DNA of 64,000 nucleotides, taken from assembly GCA_032768795.1 (NCBI GenBank), contig CP136492.1, positions 2,232,001 to 2,296,000 of the forward strand, given 5' to 3'. Below, piece after piece: positions 60,701 through 64,000 of this stretch. This DNA is from Tremella fuciformis (taxonomy: Eukaryota; Basidiomycota; Tremellomycetes; Tremellales; Tremellaceae). The position numbers and the translations under genes were made by a program. The notes under the pieces were generated by a model that saw only the letters and a list, made by a program, of their open reading frames with translations, was not told where the DNA came from and ran no database searches. Numbering within the stretch: the first letter of the stretch is position 1; each line of letters opens with the position of its first letter.

Positions 60701-61697
60701 CATCCCTACGACAACTCGGCTCAACACGGCAGGCCTGGTCGACCTTGTCCTCGACAATGTGGTAGCGCAGCATGGGCTACCCACGAGCATCATCTCGGAT
60801 AGAGGAAGCAAGTTCACCAGCAAGCTGTGGGGGGCAATGTGCAACACCCTCGGCATCAAGGTCAGCCTTTCGACGGCCTTCCACCCTCAGACGGATGGGC
60901 AGACAGAGAGGACAAATCAAGCTCTCGAACAATACCTGAGGATCTTCTGCGACTACAAGCAGGACAACTGGGCTACTCTCCTCCAGCGAGCGGCGTTCGC
61001 GTACAACAACTCAATGCATTCGGCAATCATGATGACGCCCTTTGAAGCAAACTTCGGCTATGCCCCAAGGTGGGCAGAATCCATCGTCGTCGAGGGAGAA
61101 GCTCGAGAGATCCCATCAGTCGTTGAGAAATTTGCCTCGCTCGAGGAGGTGCACGCCTTGTGCAAGAAGAACATCGAGCTCGCCAATGAGGCATACGCAA
61201 GAGGGTACAACGCCAAGCATCAGGAGGCCCCCGAGATGAAGGTAGGGGACCAAGTGATGCTGTCGATGGAGAACATACAAACTCGACGACCTTCGAAGAA
61301 GCTCGACTTGAAATGGTGTGGACCCTATAGGATCATCGCAAAGGCGGGCAGCGCGTACAAGCTTGAGTTGCCCGACACAATGAAGGTCAATCCAGTCTTT
61401 TCGGTGGACCGACTCAAGGTATTCGAGCCACCAACGCTCCCAGGACAAACATACGATCCGCCAGGGCCTGTGGAAGTCGACGAGGAAGGGGAATCATTCG
61501 AGGTGAAGAGGATCATCGACTCGAGGAAAAGGAGAGGACGATTGGAGTACAAGGTGGAGTGGCTCGGGTATGAGGGAACGGATGAGGCGACAACATGGGA
61601 ACCGGCAGGGAACATTGATGGAGCCTGGGCGAGCATTGAGAAGTTCCACAAGGAGAACCCGGAGAAACCAGGAGGCCAAGCAGCAACCAGGGCCTAA
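57618..61697 (+). CDS. Chromovirus Pol (protease-RT-RNase H-integrase-chromodomain)
   Basis: Open from 57618; translated sense probably begins at the frameshift near 57726. In order (residues from 57618): protease LLDTGATGNFV (about 131); a basic linker; RT with VDYRKLNEMTVPDAYPLP, KLDLPGAYQ and catalytic YIDD (about 519); RNase H with QTDASVYGWG and LTDHLNLTYWM; an acidic Glu/Gly linker (60090-60170); integrase HHCC (HPGVAKMLELVRREYCWLG, CAVCQRC) and core MDFIEELP, ISDRGSKFTS, FHPQTDGQTERTNQ; a GPY/F-like segment CGPYRIIAKAG; chromodomain about 1293-1350 (FEVKRIIDSRKRRGRLEYKVEWLGY, TTWEP). The chromodomain tethers integration to marked histones. The frame is intact, so decay is limited to the missing 3' LTR. 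Confidence 0.93.
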   Translation: MRRSRSFRQRLCSRATTSRSSRQPCTRPTYRQAGGPKSLRDAENIREVQRPHQDILSATSPPHSPPNPPVSQSPLIPNLDEEAKDEKALVATDGIASDEEACIRGEVCCLGREQAVVSGSVNQVDGVKVLLDTGATGNFVDSVFVERHHIPCYPLHRPRQLLLFDGKPSSAGQVEKGVTGTVKVLGGEGREELGVTTLAGADVVLGYDWMKENGVILDAGRKKATRKRTGGKETNQENGPQNLDEVSRLSGTLETKAERRQGRRRSRRSKANSIELPFNRWEQNQGNTVELCGTVTEELSEKEAYIDVLPDYDEYELSPEEEAAVQHLVPERYHEYLEVFHPRRGVETLAPSREYDLRITLKPGADLRVAPLYSLNPDQMDALDKLLDRERKAGRIRPSNSPYGSPSFFVPKKAQGELRMVVDYRKLNEMTVPDAYPLPLISQVTDDLAKSRYYTKLDLPGAYQLLRMAPGHEKFTAFRTPRGMFESLVVRDGLRNAPSVFQHFLNEVLHEFLGKGVIIYIDDILIHAENLEELRRLTKAVLEALRKAGLFVKASKSEFEQTKVKFLGFIISHEGVEADSGYVEGVRNFPTPRNLHETRRFLGLASYYRRFVPQFSKLAGPLSHLTRKDIDFHWGDGQQWAFEEIKRRMSEAPVIAHFNPTFETIIQTDASVYGWGFIISQVNSSTGQEHPVAVESGAFSGAELNYTTTEKEFLAIVMAFKRRRHLLLQVTSTILTDHLNLTYWMEPQKLSPRVARWVDTLAGFSYKIVYRPGTKAAYPDALSRRADYIPQGKDAEPELVQALPSFDEESTVTSSLGYMLRALVEDEEGGEDEEEGEDEEGELRGLSRGELKEGQGGDEDLKDTLEELGELREEKRITKEENPRAWSLAKRLGLDEASKIKFDEDGLLRINGRLYIPDIKQARVKVMRDHHEGQLAGHPGVAKMLELVRREYCWLGLRRDVEKYVRGCAVCQRCKPVRQRPHGLLHSLEIADRPWSSISMDFIEELPASSGFNSILVVVDRLTKWAIFIPTTTRLNTAGLVDLVLDNVVAQHGLPTSIISDRGSKFTSKLWGAMCNTLGIKVSLSTAFHPQTDGQTERTNQALEQYLRIFCDYKQDNWATLLQRAAFAYNNSMHSAIMMTPFEANFGYAPRWAESIVVEGEAREIPSVVEKFASLEEVHALCKKNIELANEAYARGYNAKHQEAPEMKVGDQVMLSMENIQTRRPSKKLDLKWCGPYRIIAKAGSAYKLELPDTMKVNPVFSVDRLKVFEPPTLPGQTYDPPGPVEVDEEGESFEVKRIIDSRKRRGRLEYKVEWLGYEGTDEATTWEPAGNIDGAWASIEKFHKENPEKPGGQAATRA
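57723..57729 (+). promoter_or_regulatory. -1 ribosomal frameshift heptamer CCCAAAA
   Basis: Read in the Gag frame as C-CCA-AAA, the X XXY YYZ form. A -1 slip here enters exactly the Pol frame (SLRDAENI...). The Gag stop follows one codon later. Confidence 0.65.
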
Positions 61698-61879
61698 GTG
61701 AAGTAGCGACAGAGCATAGGCTGAGAAGCAGTGAGCGGTGAGAAACATACATGCGGCAAGGTACAAGAGTCAAGACGGCAAGAAGCAAGAAGCAAGAAGT
61801 CAAAGACAAGACAAGCTACGGTCAAGATGTTCCCTCGAGGAACTCCCCAAGTGTCAACTCGTCGAAGTTAACACCCAAG

Positions 61880-63419
61880 TCACCTGCGATGTCTCGCGCC
61901 CGTGAGATAAAGTAGGTACGCATCGGTGCTTGAGTCTCTCGGCGAGCGAAGTGACTCAATTGAAAATAACTCTTGCCACCGGCGGTCTGGGGCAGAGGTC
62001 GAGGTCATTGGAGCGGGTGGTGGTGGTGTTGGCGGCGGTAGCTGCATCATGGGCGGGGGTGGAGACCAGTGAGAAGTCCTTGACGGTCCGGCTTGAGGTA
62101 CAGGATCGAGTCCGCCATCCCCTAGCCAACCCGTGCCAGCGTCGCCCATCGGTTCCGGAGCAGGGGGAGGGAGCGGGCTCAGCCTACTCGTCGAGGTAGG
62201 ATGCCCCGAACGGAGCCTCTTGTGTGCCAACGGTGACGAGATGGGCGAGGACGAAGAGCGAGCCCGACGTTTCTCTCTTCCCTTTCCCTTCCCTTTCTTC
62301 CCAGAAGCCTTGACCGTGCCCGCTAGGTCGATGTTGGCGAGGCCAGCAGCCAAGGTCGTCGACGTGGACCGGGCTGCAGCGAGTCGGCCGGAGCGTCGGG
62401 CGCCGGGCGTGACGGGCGAGGGAGACGTGCCGCGGGCGAAGGACACCTGACGGCGCCGTGCCGATGACGAGGGGCCAGGAGTTACCGTGCCGAACGAGCA
62501 GGCCAGGGTGCCGCACGTTAAGCACTTCACTTTCTTGCCTTCCTCGACGATGCGACACGGGAGGTCGTCCGCGACACATGCCTCGCATCGCTCATCTCCC
62601 TCCAGGACCCGGATTGGCCGTGAACCCGCTTGTTGCTGAATGTCAGAGGATACTAAACAGCTGACAATACTCACCCGGGCCCATGTCAGAGATCTGTTGT
62701 ATCCCCGCTGTCCTCGGTCGGGGTAGTGGGAGCCTACTGATCAGTTTGGGCGAAGCTTGCAGACTTTACTCACCAAAGAATGAACGGTCCAATGGCTCTG
62801 ACTCTGGGACCGGCAGTCCCCATCCTTTCTTCACATAGTATGCCTCCTCGGAGGCATTACGCGGGTCAAATCGCCGGCTAGGAGAAATCTCCTCCTCGGA
62901 CAAGCTCGACGATGCCGGAGTGTCGGGCGCTAGCTCGTCCACATCAGCCTCTACATCCAACTCCTCCTCCCCCTCTTCCTGTGGGACATCTGCGGCGGGT
63001 GCCGCATCGCTGGGTAGCTCCGCAGCTTGTTCGTCGGGCGGTGGGATGACTCCGGCGGCGGGGAGTGGAACAGCCTCGTCGACTGTTGGGACGTCGGCAG
63101 TCGTGGCGGCTTGTGTGGGGGATGGGAAGGGGGTACCTTCGGGTTGGGCGGTGCCGGCACGAGATGGGGATGGGTTGGACATCGAGTCGACACTGACAGT
63201 CTCAAATCGAGAATCGGTTTCTGTGCAGAGTGTTACTGACCCGTCTGAGTCAGAAGATGCCTCGTCTATAGTTGCCGTAGGGGTTGTAGAAGAAGGATAG
63301 GACAGCGCGTTGTCTAGAGAACTGCTGTCGAAGAGGATGTAGGGAGATGGAGGGGGCGAGCTTGTGGTAAAGGTGGATGCGTCGAGTGTTCTTGGCCTCG
63401 AGAGGTGTAGCCAGGACAT
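61880..63419 (-). CDS. Multi-exon gene with a Cys cluster and Pro/Ser-rich regions
   Basis: Exons 63419-62774, 62733-62675 and 62635-61880; 486 residues, phases close, all introns GTGAGT...AG with CTGA branch sites. N-terminal 210 residues acidic, Ser/Pro/Ala-rich. In the middle CEACVADDLPCRIVEEGKKVKCLTCGTLACSF (CX2CX6C...CX2CX4C) resembles Cys-rich modules seen in basidiomycete low-complexity proteins, possibly zinc-binding. Then an Arg/Ser/Lys stretch with KKGKGKGREKRRARS (nuclear-type) and a Pro-rich tail. Function unknown. It ends 183 bp after the chromovirus pol on the opposite strand. Confidence 0.65.
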
Positions 63420-63484
63420 AAGGCGTGAGTTGAGGTTGATGGTGGCGACGGAATCTTAGCTCTGAGGCAATGGGATTCCGGTCA

Positions 63485-63610
63485 CCTGTTGCCCGCTCAG
63501 CACTTGCTATGAGTGATGCATTCGGACTTACCTGTTGCCCGCTCAGCACTTGCTATGAGTGATGCATTTGGACTTACCTGTTGCCCGCTCAGCACTTGCT
63601 ATGAGTGATG
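63485..63610 (-). repeat. 46-bp tandem repeat, about 2.7 copies
   Basis: CCTGTTGCCCGCTCAGCACT... units at 63485, 63531 and 63577, nearly identical. On the minus strand each unit boundary reads CAACAG-GTAAGTCC, a strong 5' splice-site match. The array interrupts the frame of the copia fragment. Confidence 0.75.
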
Positions 63611-64000
63611 AGGAGGGCAACCTGGATCTTGACGGCCTTGTCGAGTTTGGTGAGATGTGAGAGAAGGTGCTTGTCCTTGATGAATGGACTGGTGGCACCG
63701 CTGTCGATGATGATGGAGGTGGATGGGAGGTTGTCGTTGGCGTGTAGTGCAATCTCCGTCGCATAATAGCCTTCCTCCTTTGTCTCCCTCGACGAGCCTC
63801 TCTTGTTCTCACTCGATGAGTCGTCCCCTGACTCCATCTGCTCTCTTGCCTTCTTCGCTTGTCCTCCCTGCTTCCTTCCCTTGGCTGCTTCCCTGGCCGA
63901 CCTTTGCTCCTGGATGTGCTTCGGCACTCCAATCACTTTCCAGCACTCATCTGTGGAGTGCCTCCCCTGATCCGGATGGTGGATGCATCTCTTGCTTGCC
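63589..64000 (-). pseudogene. Fragment of a second copia-type Gag-protease (partial)
   Basis: The minus-strand frame enters from the window edge: a zinc-finger-like CIHHPDQGRHSTDECW, a Lys/Arg/Gln-rich linker, then protease active site IIDSGATSPFIKDKHLLSHL. It stops within the 46-bp repeats after about 45 residues of protease. Not similar in detail to the copia at 9.9-15.6 kb (different linker), so it belongs to another family. Truncated and probably dead in the visible part. Confidence 0.7.

Larger units (their letters stand above)
56184..61697 (+). mobile_element. Ty3/gypsy chromovirus, 5' LTR plus gag and pol, no 3' LTR seen
   Basis: A 418-bp 5' LTR, Gag frame, Pol frame in -1, with protease, reverse transcriptase, RNase H, integrase and a C-terminal chromodomain in Ty3/gypsy order. 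No copy of the LTR head (TGTCACGA) occurs after pol up to the window end, so the element is 3'-truncated or its end lies outside. The right boundary given is the pol stop. It borders the A/T-richer island on the left and a reverse-strand gene on the right. Confidence 0.93.

Noticed and set aside
1..64000. CRISPR arrays, bacterial operons, or rRNA genes
   Set aside because: No regularly spaced short repeats with unique spacers, no Shine-Dalgarno-led operons; the sequence is eukaryotic with spliceosomal introns.

Overview
The window is nuclear DNA from a basidiomycete fungus. Host genes are cut by many 40-60 nt introns with GTGAGT/GTNNGT donors and CTGAC/CTGAT branch points. The proteins are eukaryotic and fungal: cytosolic ribosomal proteins L12 and L15, a Zn2Cys6 regulator with the CVRLKLKC signature, a PTM1/GOST membrane protein and a Topors-like RING ligase. 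The GC-rich style and the CxxCVRLKLKC regulator fit Agaricomycotina, perhaps Tremellomycetes, but the species cannot be fixed from sequence alone. I worked out exon joins by hand; for multi-exon genes the reading phase closes exactly across all junctions.

Layout. 1-9.9 kb: the 3' end of an unknown gene, RPL12, RPL15, a BTB/POZ gene followed by a decayed copy of its own tail, and a phosphate-type MFS transporter with two CACGTG sites upstream. 9.925-15.6 kb: an intact, young Ty1/copia element with identical LTRs and a TTCAT target duplication. 15.7-28.3 kb: a run of nine same-strand genes for low-complexity, mostly disordered proteins without known domains; several carry PPxY-like motifs, and one has been cut by a 460-bp miniature LTR element. 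28.6-38.6 kb: PTM1-like protein, a divergent Zn2Cys6 factor, and two F-box-like genes. 39.3-47.9 kb: a probable catabolic cluster with an acetate-transporter-family gene, three tandem alpha/beta hydrolases, a fumarylacetoacetase-family gene, and a divergent amidohydrolase. 48.1-53.2 kb: a DUF676-type lipase, a RING ligase and a hypothetical gene. 53.2-56.2 kb: a compositionally different island with a gene split by a tandem miniature LTR element. 56.2-61.7 kb: a Ty3/gypsy chromovirus with a 5' LTR but no visible 3' LTR. 61.9-64 kb: a reverse-strand multi-exon gene and a fragment of a second copia element.

Most interesting signal. The chromovirus and both miniature LTR elements begin TGTCA and end CGTGACA in transcriptional orientation. 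In each, the bases one or two positions after the 5' LTR are the perfect reverse complement (12, 14 and 16 nt) of a stretch inside their own LTR lying about 25-30 nt downstream of a TATA-like box. That is the arrangement expected for Tf1/sushi-type self-priming, and it suggests that the miniature elements are non-autonomous partners of a resident chromovirus family.
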